Below are positions 21,904 through 34,329 of a DNA stretch of 64,000 nucleotides, one piece after another. The position numbers were made by a program, and so were the translations under genes. The stretch is from Muricea muricata (Eukaryota > Cnidaria > Anthozoa > Malacalcyonacea > Plexauridae): the NCBI GenBank assembly GCA_963855995.1, contig OY979716.1, positions 85,275,042 to 85,339,041 of the forward strand, read 5' to 3'. The number at the start of each line of letters is the position of its first letter. The first letter of the stretch is position 1. The notes under the pieces are model-generated. The model saw nothing but the letters and a program-made list of their open reading frames with translations, was not told the DNA's origin and searched no databases.

Positions 21904-23963
21904 ATGGCGGAAAGCCAGGAAGAAGTGCCACCAGAGGTGACAAGTATCATTTTAGATTTTATTGTCGACACTTGTAAGATTCTAACTGAATCAAGTCTGC
22001 GCCTGGACAAAGTTGATTACGTATTATCCAGAATAAACAGCGTAGAATTAATGCTTACCATATGTGCAGACTCAATCGATGTAAATCCAATGGTATTCCA
22101 AGCCGTTTCTCAAGCGAAACACTTGCTTTCAAATCTATCTTTTGAAGGATCTGCAGCTACAGCAAATCAAGCAACAAAGTTGTTTTCAGGAGACAGAGGT
22201 AGGCCTCGCTTTGTGGTTACCAAGGAGCAACTCGAGTTTTTTTATCAATTTTGGTTTTCACTGCCCAGAAATTGGAAGAATACTAAATATTAGTGAATCA
22301 ACTGTTCGAAGATGACTGAAAGAGTTTGGGATATCTGCTAACAATTTCACACGTCTTACTGACACAGAGTTAGATTCTGTAGTGGAAGAAGTTAAGAGAG
22401 ATTTCCCAGACAGCGGGTACCGAATGGTATTGGGCCAACTTAAGGCAAGAAATTTGCACGTGCAGGAAAACCGAGTGCGAGAGTCTCTCAGAAGAGTTGA
22501 TATGGAGGGTGTTATTAGTAGAACATGTGCACTACGAATAATCAGACGGAGAAGATATTGAGTTAGTGGTCCAAATGCACTATGGCATGTGGACACCAAC
22601 CACAAACTTATTCGGTAAATTAGAACCTATTTTTTTTCCCTTTTGTCAATTATTCTTTGTCAATTACTGAAGTCTATACTTGGTTGGACACTGTGTGTGT
22701 CCGTGCACACTGTGTGTGTCCGTGCGTGTGTTTTACAAAGAAAGCAGGAATACTCCATCCTTGATGTAACGAGTCAGTCATAGCTTATAAGTTAATAAGT
22801 TATTCCCAAAAAGTGTGTTAATCCGTAAAATTATACACTATTAACCTGTTTAGATATATTATGTTTTTTAACACTAATATAAAGCTTAGTCACTATTTTA
22901 CTAATACCATTAGTCAATGTAGTGGTCCACAAATTTGTTAATTTAGTATGTAATGGGGACATGGCATAGCCTGAAATGAAATGTTAAAATCTGCACCAAA
23001 TACACTTGTAATGTAGCAATTACCCTTGCAATTAGCTGTGATAACTTGTAAGGTCTAACTATTAATGTCCACATGCAATTGATGCAACAGTTATGTGATT
23101 GCACATTCTATTTCAGTTGGTGATGTGTTATCCATGGTGCTATTGATAAGTACTCATGAACAGTGCTGTACCTTCGCTGCCACAATAACAACTCTGCTGA
23201 AACTGCGCTTTTTGAATTTACACAAGCTGTTGAGGAGTATGGTCTACCCAGTCGTATTAGGACTGACAAGGGAGGTGAAAATCATGGAATTGCCTGGTAT
23301 ATGCTCAACCACTTAGAAAAAGGCCCTGGAAGAGGTAGTGTCATAGCTGGACAAAGTGTACACAATCAGAGGCAAGAAAGACTCTGGCGTGATGTTAATT
23401 ATGGTTGCACACATGTTTTTTATCCACTATTTTATTACATGGAGCAACAGGGTATACTTGTTCCAACAAACGAGATACATATCTTCTGTCTACATTATGT
23501 GTTTGTGCCCAGAATTAACAATAATCTTCTTATGTTTAAAAATGGGTGGAATCTTCATGGCTTAACAACTGAAGACAACAAGACTCCAACACAGTTGTGG
23601 GTTAGAGGAATGTTGCAAACACATAATTTTGCTGTGGAACCATCCAGCCAGGTATGCTTTTGTGTAGATTTATGAGTCAAAGATATTCGACTAAAGCAGT
23701 TTCCCTTTTGTTCATAGGAGGAGCTAGATGTTTATGGGATCGATTGGGATGGACCAGTGCCTTCGGAAACTTGGGGAAGTTTAACACATGATGGTGAAAT
23801 TGTTGTGGCTCAAATAGGTATTACTATTTCAAATAACCAGTTTGTTTTTTTGCAAGAAAATATTAACCCGTTGGGACAAACAGAAAATTTTGGCATTGAC
23901 ATTTTTGAAAATACTTTGAACTTTCTTCAAAACCTTTTGGCACCCCAAGCATGCAATCAATAA
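21904..23963 (+). pseudogene. IS3EU-like transposase, divergent subfamily, copy 2 (three exons)
   Basis: Exon 1 (21904-22614) starts MAESQEEVPPEVTSIILDF and later holds HTH-like LNISESTVRR and GYRMVLGQLKARNLHVQE. Exon 2 (23117-23651) has AVEEYGLPSRIRTDKGGENH and HNQRQERLWRDVNYGC. Exon 3 (23718-23963) holds the YGIDWDGPVPSE tail. Candidate catalytic residues are D in WHVDTNHKL (end of exon 1), D in RTDKGGEN and E in NQRQERLW. Introns have GT-AG ends. One extra T in a T run near 22240 shifts the frame and TGA codons interrupt near 22312, 22560 and in exon 2. It is only distantly similar to copies 1 and 3, so it is a separate subfamily. It faces HECT copy 2. Confidence 0.75.
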
Positions 23964-24221
23964 CTTTATTATGTAAAGAGATATTTAGTACAGTCTGTAA
24001 CAGTAGCTATAGTAACAAGCAGGGTGCACTGGATCTGAGTTTTACTATTCTGGACAGTATGCAATATAAAATGAGTGTTCATTCTGGCTTTTCAATGGTC
24101 GAGAACTGCACATGATCTATTGGAGGACAGAATCACAGCTGACGCCATTTCAGTGGCAAACCAACCATAGCCAATTGCGTGCTTTGTTTTGTATCGATCA
24201 TGACCATGTCCACATACAAAC

Positions 24222-24413
24222 AAAGATAGATAACATTTTGCCATTGTCTGCTCAGTTATAGATACAGGGTAGATGTCATAATGTGGTAAAAATATCAGTG
24301 ACCCTAGCCTAGGAGCCGAGTGGGCTACTTTTTTGTTCTTACCACATTATAACATCATACGGTGTACCGGTATCTATAACTGAACAGACAACAGCAAAAT
24401 GTTATCTATGTGT
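24222..24413. mobile_element. Palindromic MITE, about 190 bp
   Basis: AGATAACATTTTGCCATTGT and CAGTTATAGATAC near the left end are matched at the right by GTATCTATAACTG and ACAGCAAAATGTTATCTA. Most of the element can fold on itself, including the CATAATGTGGTAA/TTACCACATTAT pair. No target duplication was resolved. Confidence 0.7.
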
Positions 24414-24444
24414 TAAATAGCTTTCATTTTTGCATGCGTCTGTA

Positions 24445-24873
24445 GGGGGTTGACATAACATGGGCCCCCTTTCTGGACCCCATTTTGGATCCCTATCTGG
24501 AACTTTCAAAAACCAACAGATAAGATTGTAGGACACAATATCAACGATAATAATGTCCTACCTATGGTCCTACACAGCAAAAAATGCCACGCTTTTAACA
24601 ATGTTGTTGAAACTGAAAAAAAAAATTTTGAACAAATATTTCTGCCCATATTGTACCTGGTTGTTAACAATATTGTTCAGTATTCAATCTGTTTTCAGTT
24701 TCAACAACATTGTTACGAGCTGGGTGTTCTTTTGCTGTGTAGGACCATAGGTAGGACATTTATTATCGTCGTTTGTGTCCTACAGTCTCATCTGTTGGTT
24801 TTAAAAGGTCCAGATAGGGAATCCAGAATGGGGTCTAGAAAAGGGGGGGGGGGTCCACGTTTTGTCAACCCCC
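24445..24873. mobile_element. Tc1/mariner-like MITE with long inverted repeats, TA target
   Basis: The ends are GGGGGTTGACATAACATGGG and, in complement at the right, GGGGGTTGACAAAACGTGGA. Inverted similarity continues for well over 100 bp (CCTACCTATGGTCCTACACA occurs near 24558 and in complement near 24745). TA flanks both sides (24443-24444 and 24874-24875). There is no coding region. The two ORFs here lie in the hairpin arms. Confidence 0.8.
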
Positions 24874-26504
24874 TATGTCTGTACTGTATAGATCACTGAC
24901 GACGTCATGGCAGGATCTATTACAGTATGCAAGCAAAAAAATACTCTATTTGCTTTATATAAAAGAACCTTAAATAACTGTGGGAAAAACCGGTAAAAAA
25001 CATTTTGCCCAAGTACATCGTGCTATTGGATGACATCATTTGTGTATGTGTACTATAATTAGACACAGCTTTTAACCTATGAAATGCAGAATGAACTCTA
25101 ATTATTATATAATTTTTACTATTTTTATATTTGAATTGATGCTCGACAGATATTTGTACACTTCAGTAAAAACAAATTATCCAGTATCTGACCGCATAAT
25201 AGTAAATATGCAGCCCAGTACTGGATATTTTTAATATTCGACCGGATATGTTATCCGATGCACCCCTAGTGACAAATGCTAACAAAGATTAAATAAAGCT
25301 TGAACTAACTTTTACGTCAAATATCAACATTTCAGATATGCACCTTTAATATCAAATATCAACAAATGAATGCAATTTTAACTAATTTCAAGTTAATTGC
25401 ACCAGTGTACTGTACAGCATGGTGTTGCTATCAAACAGAAGTGAATTTCAAAGGTTTTCCAGGAGAGGAGAATGCAGCATCCAGGTGTGCTTTAAAATTT
25501 TCGAACTCCATATTTCCCATAGCTTTAAGAAGGTAGAACCTCAACAAGCATGTTGAAGCAAATATACCAGTTGTTACATCGTCATTCACCTCCACTTGAA
25601 TGTGATGAATAGGTGGTTGTGGCAATGTTGATGACCCTGAGCAGAATTTGATGTACTGCTCTAAACCTGAAAGTGAAAGAGTAGGGGAATACAAATTATC
25701 ATTGCATATAAACAGACATGTACAGAGATGAGGTAAAAAATTCTGGCAAGGGTTTGGTTTATTTATGCATGTGAAATAACATCAAACATTAGCATATCCA
25801 CCATCCAATTTAATCATGCAACAAACATACTTGTACACTATGTTAATCATCCAATATATTTAATTTGTAACATAGTTGTGTTACAGCACAGTACAAACCT
25901 TTAACAGAACGTTCTACAAGAAACTTTTCAAACATTTCCTTAATTTTTTCTTCAGTGTCATCTCTAGCTTCAAATACAAGTGTGGCTTCTTTCACTGATG
26001 TGACAGTGACAAGATTTTCACTTGTCAGGACAAACAGCTTCTTGCAGTAGCGGCGCCACGGGGTGGACTGGGGGGGACTCGTCCCCCCCATTTCTCACTG
26101 AGACCAATTTTCTAATTCGTCCAAATCCGATGAGAAAGAGGGGGGGGGGGGTACGGTAGTGGCATAAAAAGTCGTAACATCGGCCTGGGTAAATTCCAAA
26201 ATAAACTGCATTCATGTTCTAATGTTAGCAATTAACATATAACTGGCGCTAAGCTCGACAGCTATCTTTCATCGGGTAATGTCCAGCCCCGGATGTTAGT
26301 ACACAGAAGGTGTGCGTCATGTTAAATATTGCACGCTAGCGCAGTACTAACATAGTTATTAGCTACGTACTTGGCTCGCCTCACCATACAACTGCAACAA
26401 AGTATTAAATCATTACCGTACCTATAAATTGTAATTGGAAAGTGAGGAAAAAATGTTTGAAGGGATCCATCAAGTGAAATTGTCTGTGAGGCAAATAGAG
26501 CTTT

Positions 26505-29500
26505 TGTTGTCGAGTCTGGGCCAATCGGACCTATCATAGATTTTCCAACGTCGGAAATATCAGGGCGAAAGTTTAAATTTCAAACGAAATGGTACGATGA
26601 ACACACATGGTTGGAATATTCGGTGTCTAAAGACGCTGCTTTTTGTTATTCTTGCAGATGTTTTGGTGCACTAGGTAAACATATACTGTATTTTTTCGAG
26701 TGCCTTGTTCCCTCATGTCACTTAGTTTTTTAATTGCTCAGATACTAATTTAGGTGTGTGAATAAACTCAATAAAGATTTGTTTTGTGAATCTAAACACT
26801 ATGACGATTGTAGAAATTAAATACCATGTCCACATGCTAGATTTTCGAAAATTGTTAAATAACAAACAGATCGAACCGGAGCCTGATGTTTAAGCTGGGA
26901 AAATTATCATAGACCAGGGGTGAACACGTTGATTCTGCACAGTAAGTTTACAATTGTTATACCGACCTTGTCATTCTAGCAGTTTGCGAGGAAAATTTGT
27001 ATTCCTGGAAGGAGGTTTCAGTTTTACGGCTTTTTCACAAATTGACACAAAAATTACCGTGTGTTTTCTTATTTTTGTATTTAGAGAACCCACACACCGG
27101 ATGCGGGTTTCATTGCGTTTATTTGATACAACTTATGAATGTTAATTCTTTTAGTTGGTAAAGGCGGGCGGAAAAGCAATTAAGATTAGTGTCAAGACAA
27201 ATAGGACCTGTTGACGCAATTAGCCTATCTTAATGGTATTTGCGTTTGCGGCGTAAAGATAAATCGACGCAGTTTTACTTTCTAAAAGGTTTGTCAAAAT
27301 GTAACCAAAAATAATAATGATTTGTAAAAATTCCAATGGTATGTAACGTGCCTGAAAGTTCGGCATATTTCGCGTGTTTCAAAGTTCAGTATATCTCGCA
27401 CAATATGTTCGCGAGAATCGAATAGAACTATACATATTACAATATAAAATACATAGTGTGAAGTGGGCATGCAAACTACCCTAATTGTCTTTAAGAGGAA
27501 AAATTAAAATTTTGTTTTCCCCGGTTATAAAAAAATTTTAAAAAGAATAAGTTAAAAAGAATAATTGCGGCATTTTTTACTTTTATGCCTCATGTAATTG
27601 CAGTAAAATAACATCATATTTAAGTACTACATTGTGTTAGTATTTCAAAATTAACTTTATTGCCATGCCATATTGCTGGTTGTTTTAGCAAAATATAACC
27701 ATGCATATTGCTGGTTGTTTTAGTAAAATAACTAAAATCCATGTATTTTGATATGTAATATTGGTTGGAATATAAATGCCGTAATTTTTAGAACAGCATA
27801 GCATATATTGATAGCATGTAGCCTATAGGCTATTACCAGCTTAAATAGAAATACCCGATTCTTATAGTTGGCGCTTCAGACGATGCCTTTATGAAGACTG
27901 GTTTCCGTAACTGGAAGAATGCCACTGGAGAAAGCGGAAAGCTAATGAAACATTCAAAATCACGGATGCATATGCTCTCCGCAGAACGTATGCATTGTTT
28001 TAGATCCACAACACCAATCGACGTCCAACTAAACAAGGAAGCGGAGGAAATTAGAGGAAGGAGGGAACAGGAGAGGGTAGAAAATCAACATATTGTTGAA
28101 ACAATTTTTGATGTTGTTCGACATTTGGCCAAACAAAACAGTTCATTTCGTGGCCATGATGAGACGGACGACTCCAAAAACAAAGGAAATTTCCTCGAAG
28201 AGCTTGAATTTCTCTCTCAAAGTACCACACACCACTAAAAAAGTGGATGGATACCCATCCAGAGAATGTCTCGTATTTATCACATGTGAGCCAGAATGAA
28301 ATGATTAGCATCTTAAGCAATCTCATTGCTGACGTCATCTGCAATGAAGTACGTACTGCGAAGTATTTTTCCATTCAATGTGACGAGGTAACTTCTCACA
28401 AAAAGGCCTTCATGTCAGTCATACTACGGTATGTGACGGATTTCAAGATAACAGAAAGGTGCATCAAGCTTGTGAGAGTATCTAGTTTAACGGGGCAATC
28501 TTTGGCTAAGGTGATCGTTGATACATTGAAAGATCTCAAACTGCCAGTAAAGGATCTTATTGGTAAAGGCTTTGATGGCGCAGCGAATATGTCTGGAAAG
28601 GATGAAGGCGTGCAACAACATTTGACTGAAGCTGGGGCAGAGTTATCGATTTATTTTCATTGCTTTGCCCATAAACTAAACCTTGTCCTGGAACAAAGCG
28701 TAGAGACGGTTCCCTCAGTCAAGGAAATCTTTGAAACAATCGGGGACATTTATCGATACATGGAAGGGTCGCCAAAAAGGCACGAAGTATACGAAAACCA
28801 TCTAAAAGCGAATGCCATTACGTCAGGGAAAACCGCTTTACACTCGTTTTCTGATACAAGGTGGACTGCGCGCACTGCAAACTTGGAGGTTCTGCTCAAT
28901 GTGTATCCTGCACTGTTACCAATGTTTAAAGAACAGACAGAACAGAACAATGACAGTGTTGCAACTGGATTACTTGTGCGTTTAATTCAATTTAGATTTG
29001 TAGCTGCATGTCTAATCCTAAAGAAATGTTTTTCCCTTAGCACACATGCATCTGAATACCTGCAGAGAGAAGATATGGATCTTACCTCGGGAGTTACTGC
29101 AATTCATGACCTGAAAGCAATGATGGCATCTTTTCGAAGTGATCAGCAGTTTGAGATGTTTCTAGCGGAAGCTAATTCTTTTGCTGAGAAATGTGGCAGT
29201 GAAGTGGTTGATGGTAGTTTCAGTGACTCAAATCCAACAGCGTTGCAAAATAAGCGTTGCCGAACACTTCCTGCTTATCTCGCTGACGGCGGAAATGTCA
29301 TAGATATGCCCAATTTACGATGCAACCGACCAGAAGGTGAATCAGAGGAACAGCGCTTTAGGCGTGAATTTTACTTTTCCTTCTTGGACAAGCTTTTGAA
29401 TGATCTAAACAAACGGTTTTCGTAGAAAGCATGCGAAATGATGACTCTGGCTGCAACATTTCATCCACGAAACCTCACTGACGAAAATGCCTCTAAAGCT

Positions 29501-29974
29501 GAAAAAGTTGCCCAGTTCTACCAGCTTAGCAGTGATCGTGTTGGCCAACAATTTCTACTATTTTCGAAATCTAAGCAATGTAAGGACTGGAAGATTGCCT
29601 ATGAGCACCATATCAGTGAAGAGAAGGAAATGGAAGACAATTTAGACAAAGGGCCCAAAACAAAGTGTCGTCGACCTTGGATCTGCTTGCCGTGCTTGCT
29701 AGAAGTTTTCAGCAAAGATGACCTGCACCGTCTTTATCCAGACCTGTTTAAAGTCATTAAGATTGTCGCTACCTTGCCTGTAACAGTGGCATCGTGTGAG
29801 CGTACACACAGCAAGGTCAAAATAATTAACAATTATTTGTGAGCCTCCATGTCACCAGATAGACTGGAAGACCTTGTCCAAATTAGCAGCGAACGAGATA
29901 TTGCCAACAATATAGAACTTAGCAAATTTGTGGAAATGTTTAAGCTTGCAAAACCTCATAAACTTCCCCTGTAA
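26505..29974 (+). pseudogene. hAT transposase with TTF-type zinc finger (ZMYM1/DUF4371-like)
   Basis: Exon 1 (about 26505-26674) encodes FQTKWYDEHTWLEYSVSKDA and FCYSCRCFGAL, a TTF zinc finger. After a GT-AG intron, exon 2 runs from 27868. The RNase-H-like core shows D in IQCDEVTSHKK, D in GKGFDGAANMSG, and the HCFAHKLNLVLE helix, then SDTRWTAR. The C-terminal dimerisation region is VTVASCERTHSKVKIINNYL. The copy has a frameshift near 28210 and in-frame stops at about 29425 (TAG) and 29840 (TGA). Length and order match full hAT transposases of this class, so decay is recent. Confidence 0.85.
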
Positions 29975-30094
29975 ATAGCATTGCGATCATATAGTATAGC
30001 CATTCTTCTACTTAATCTGTTGCCCATGTGTATAGATGTAATTTTCTTTTAGGTATTTGTTTATCAATGTATCCAGGTCTAACAAATACATGTG

Positions 30095-30160
30095 CAATCT
30101 CGTACCCAGAGCAATGCCTGTTCGCGGGTTAGGCTGGCATTGGCTCTGGGTACGAGATTG
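30095..30160. repeat. Small hairpin with CAATCTCGTACCCAGAGC arms
   Basis: CAATCTCGTACCCAGAGC and its exact complement GCTCTGGGTACGAGATTG enclose 30 bases that also pair partly (CAATGCC/GGCATTG). It lies in the 3' untranslated part of hAT transposon 1. It is probably a small nested foldback element. Confidence 0.8.
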
Positions 30161-31877
30161 ATACACGTGTAGAGTTACAAAAAATTGTGCGTTCAAGTTG
30201 CTTTATGATCTTGAGAATTCACTTCATTACTGCCTGGAAAATCCAGGAAATTGCATTTCAGGGATTCCAGATTTCAAAATTTTGCCGGGGGAGCATGCCC
30301 CCGGACCCTAGCTGGCTCGCGCCTTTGGCGCGAGATTGTCACCCCCAGCTTCAATGCCCTGGCACCGCTACTGGCTTCTTGCATTGTTGGGGAAAGCTCT
30401 GGACAATGTCCATTAACCCAAGGACATCTAAACCTCTGGAAAACTGGTCAAGCATAGGTATTCTTTTTCCCAAAACATGGTGAGATATTATACTATGAGC
30501 AATTGCATATCTGTTGCTTTCCTAAAGACACAAAGGCATCACATTGTCGGTTGTACTTAGTCAAAATGTTGTCAGCAAATGTGATTTGCACCCCTTCCTC
30601 TGAAATGTTGTCTTAGCGATAGAATGGATGTTGGAGACTATTACAACACAATACTGTAAACAGATTTACAACTAACATATCACTCTTACTGTAACTGTTG
30701 TCACTCCACATTCAGATAATAACTTCAGCTTTTCCATAAACATATAGACACAAAGACATTTAAGATAAACAGTGACAAATGTTTGTGGTACTATACCTGG
30801 TTAATAAAGTTAACAGCATCAACACCGTAAACATCTGCAATTGTGACATGATCCATTGCTTGAGTAATATCACCAGTTGCAAGGTAATGGTAGGATGATT
30901 CGGCCAAATAAGGAAAGCCACCACACCCCTGAACAATGCTATGACCAACAATTGTGCCGAATAGTTTATCTAATTCCTGAAGAAAGGGCATGCTGATTAT
31001 AGTTGAAAAGAAGCCGTGCTAATGGGCCTTCAAAGAGCTTAAGCTCTGTTGACGTGGTTAATCTCTCGAAAAGATCACTGAAAACTGTCGTTTCACTCCA
31101 CCAGTATCAACTGCAGGTTGGCCATTGAAGTATACACGTATTGGCAGGGATGTGTCAAAGTCACTTCTTTTATAAAATGCTAAGGCATTTGATACAAGGT
31201 CATCAGCGTCAACTCTAACTTTCAAAATAGTACCAGTGACTTTCGTATATACCTTTTTCTTCAATATTTCTTTCAAGGTCAGCGTGGCTGCATCTAGAAA
31301 GTACAAAAACCACATGTTATTAGAACCAAAGTAATCCTTAGTAGTAATAAATGAATTAATATGTTCAACTCCACATGTTTGTGTAACACAATAAAGAGCT
31401 GAGAATAAATCAAGTTTTAAATGCTGCTTGTCGTCTAAGAGACCCTCACCCATAACATCTAAGTTGGTGGTGCAGGGTTTTGTCCCAAATTGTTCATTAA
31501 ACCAATGTAGCCCCCTTAAAGGATATGGTATAGTACTGTTAACAGTAACAATCAGTTAATTCTCAACACAATGATTGTACAGTATTTTCATAACACTAAT
31601 TGCTGCATATATGCCTGGTGCTAAGCTTGCATTCAGTACATACATTTAAGATCGATATTTTGAATGAGAGAGTTGGCTATGGGTACATACATTGGCTATG
31701 GGTACCATTGGCTATGTATGTTGTGCACCCATATAGCATATTAACTTATGTGTATCAATGTTTAACATGCAAAGTGTACCAGTACGAAAAATCAAACTAC
31801 ATACAGTAACAGAAGTACAGAACTAATACAACAATATTTATGTCATAGATGAATGCAAGGTATATTCTTATTCTTAC

Positions 31878-32035
31878 CAATCTCTTTAGAAGTGTTCTGT
31901 AAAATATGGTCAACTGCATCTTGAATAGTAATTGAAGAATCAACAGCATTCCTCACCAGGTCTGTGTTGGCATCAGGAAACATTTCCCCAAGCTGTTGCA
32001 TCATTTCAGTGTCATCATCTTTGTTGATGAGATCA
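31878..32035 (-). CDS. CUE-domain exon of HECT copy 2
   Basis: The exon lies between acceptor TTACAG and donor GTAAGA. It encodes DTEMMQQLGEMFPDANTDLV and SITIQDAVDHILQ. The MFP motif, the Ala-Val pair and the final Leu-rich helix match the three-helix CUE ubiquitin-binding fold. The frame passes as E-I-D into the HECT N-lobe exon at 31293. Confidence 0.7.
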
Positions 32036-32472
32036 CTGTAACAACTATCGTTATTAGAACTCTAAAAAATGTTGTATGGAAAACCAGTTTATATTCTCTG
32101 TACATTTCCAAAATGGTTTTCGTGCACATGAAGAAATTGCCAACCAAAAATAATCAACTGGTCAAAAATTGCTCAACATTCCTGCACATTGATTAAGCTA
32201 ATTGAACAGCAAATTACAAACAACTGCATAGATATACTTCATTATTTGAAACACATTATTAGAGAAAGTCCAGCAATCTTTGATCAAAAACTTGTTTGAA
32301 ATAAATTTTGAGACAAAAGCAAGCAATAAAATGTTTATTTTGCAGTTCAATGCTAAATTATGCAACATTTTCATGCATAACAAGTTTAATTCATATAAAT
32401 TAAAATAGCTTTGAAAGGGAAGTATCGTAAATTGAAAATTGCAAATCTGGCAAGGATTACAACGGACAAATA
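32036..32472. other. Spacer between HECT copy 2 and the left end of element 3
   Basis: AT-rich, with no exon I can support. If HECT copy 2 has SAM or UBX exons upstream, element 3 (starting at 32473) may separate them. Confidence 0.4.
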
Positions 32473-32750
32473 TACGGAAGTCTAGAAGGGCCACTTGAAT
32501 ATTGCTATTAATATTTTTGAAACGTGTTTAATTTGCTTGAAGCGTGCTTAGTTTTGAGAATCATGTCTAATTTTTTCTCGACCTTTTTCCCGACTTTTTT
32601 CCGACCCTTTTTCCGACTTTTTTCCCGACTTTTTACCATATTGGCCAGATGAGTGGACCAGATATTGACACAGAACACTGGACTATATTGACATAAAACT
32701 GCAGTCACAGTCAAGAAAAAGTAAACTACAGCAACTTGTACTACAGCAAA

Positions 32751-33935
32751 ATGTATCTTTTATTATTACTTCTTATTTTGCATCTATTTCTGCAGTGCAA
32801 ATGTGTTTTACCGCCTTATTTGCCTGTTCTGGTAAATAAAAATTTCTAACGTGAGGATTTAATTGAACAATATTTTCATATGGGCCTTGGTTACAGTGAA
32901 ATTGTGCAGTTTTTGGGTTTACTGCACGGATGTGTCTTGAGCATTTGTCAGTTAAAGAGAATTCTGTAACGACGTGGTCTAGGAAGACGAAAGAACCACT
33001 CTGAAATTGAAGAAGTTTACTGGGCCATAAGACGAGAATTGCATGGCAGCAGGAGCACAGTGGGTTATAGACAAATGACCAGATGATTTCTGCACAGACA
33101 TGGTGTGATTGTTGACAAGGAAACTAAAGATTTTGGACCCTGAAGGGGTTAATGCTAGGTCAAGACATCGATTACCGTGACGACAAAATAAAACGGAGGG
33201 TCCAAACCACGTTTGGCATATTGACGGGTACAAGTTAAAACCATCTGGTTTTTGTATCCACGGTTCAATCGATGGATACAGCAGGCGTGTTATGTGGCTA
33301 GATGTGCGCCCTTCTAATAACGATCCTCGCATAATTGCACAGTATTATACTGAATGTGTTCAACAAATTGGGGGAACTGCCAGAGTAATAAAAGGGGACT
33401 GTGGAACAGAAAACGTTCATGTAGCAGCATTGCAACGTTTCTTCAATAACGATGAACAAAGTTTTGTATATGAAAAGTCCTGTAATAACCAACGTATTGA
33501 GGCATTTTAGGAGAGGTTGTGTGAATTGGTGGATAAGTTTCTTTAAAGACCTTAGGGACAGCGGCCTATTCTGTGATGCAGATGACATACAAGTTGAATG
33601 GTTAAAGTTCTGCTTTACAAGCATGTTGCGTGAAGAGCTGTACGAATTTGCTATGGAATGGAATCTGCACAGAATAAGAAATTCAGTAACTGCCGAATCT
33701 CCCGGTGGTCAGCCTGATATCAGTCTTATATTTCCTCTCTTCAATGACAGATGATGTGAGAGATCTCATTACACATGTTTCTGAAGAAGACATAGAGATA
33801 GCATGGTTGCTCAGAAGAGTTTGTTGAATTAGCATCAATTATGATGCTAGAAAACCATCTAGATATGCCATCCAACCCAGAAAATGGTGTTATTCTATAT
33901 TCAACCATTCTGGAAAATATTTGGGATTTAATGTA
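32751..33935 (+). pseudogene. IS3EU-like transposase, copy 3 (degenerate)
   Basis: It resembles copy 1 throughout: GLGYSEIVQFLGLLHGC and SICQLKRIL at the N-terminal helix-turn-helix, SGFCIHGSIDGYSRRVMWLD and GDCGTENVHVAALQRFF in the core, NNQRIEAF for the Glu region, then RRGCVNWWISFFKDLRDSGL and the acidic tail. Stops near 32848, 32967 and 33078 and several small deletions kill it. The second core Asp is preceded by Gly-Asp-Cys-Gly instead of Ala-Asp-Arg-Gly. The hydrophobic residues after ATG 32751 end in a CTGCAG that looks like a splice acceptor, as in copy 1. Confidence 0.75.
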
Positions 33936-34329
33936 GATCCAAGGGACACTTCTATATATCCTTAATAGTAAAGGTTAATTATTTTTGTTACTAATCATGA
34001 TGGATTGTCATGGGTTGCTCTTACAATAACTAAATTTTGAAACTAATCTAGAGGCTACGTAATCTAGGGGTTATAAGTAAATTTTCAATGTTGCTATATG
34101 ACACATAAAATTTCCATGCTCTGTCCCTAATACCAGCCAAACCCTTCCTCATTTACAACATCTTGAATGGTCAGAAGCGCCTTTTATTCAACTTCAGTGT
34201 TACGAATGTGAATCAAATTTATCGTAAATATGTTAAAGAACGAGGCACGTACAGAAAGGATAAAATCGTGAAACGGAAAACAACTTTGGAAAGAAATTGG
34301 AAAATATCGATATTACATTAAAATATCGC

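Larger units (their letters stand above)
26045..30373 (+). mobile_element. hAT transposon 1, 4,329 bp, inserted in a HECT exon
   Basis: The left end is CAGTAGCGGCGCCA and the right end in complement is CAGTAGCGGTGCCA. GCTTCTTG occurs at 26037-26044 and 30374-30381, a precise 8-bp duplication as expected for hAT. Removing the element with one duplicate rejoins the HECT reading frame of the minus-strand gene. It encodes one plus-strand hAT transposase with a TTF-type zinc finger. Confidence 0.9.
25431..32035 (-). pseudogene. CUE-HECT ubiquitin-ligase-like gene, copy 2, split by a hAT element
   Basis: Minus-strand pieces: a CUE-like exon 32035-31878 (MMQQLGEMFPDANTDLVRNA, ending ILQNTSKEI), a HECT N-lobe exon 31293-30797 (LPIRVYFNGQPAVDTGGVKR; GTIVGHSIVQGCGGFPYLAE), an exon whose halves lie at about 30440-30374 and 26044-25899 (FSRGLDVLGLMDIVQSFP then KKLFVLTSENL), and the C-lobe exon 25666-25431 (LEQYIKFCSGSSTLP; ASTCLLRFYLL, candidate Cys codon 25548-25550). 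CUE domains bind ubiquitin. Frame breaks near 31080 and 30985 plus the hAT insertion make it a pseudogene. It faces transposase copy 2 tail to tail. Any SAM or UBX exons upstream were not found. Confidence 0.75.

Noticed and set aside
24018-25270. A possible hAT MITE between CAGGGTGCACTGGATC and the complement of a GGGGTGCATCGGATAA-type end
   Set aside because: The ends are similar, but the flanking 8 bases (GTAACAAG and TGACAAAT) do not match and another MITE pair lies between, so the boundaries are not convincing.
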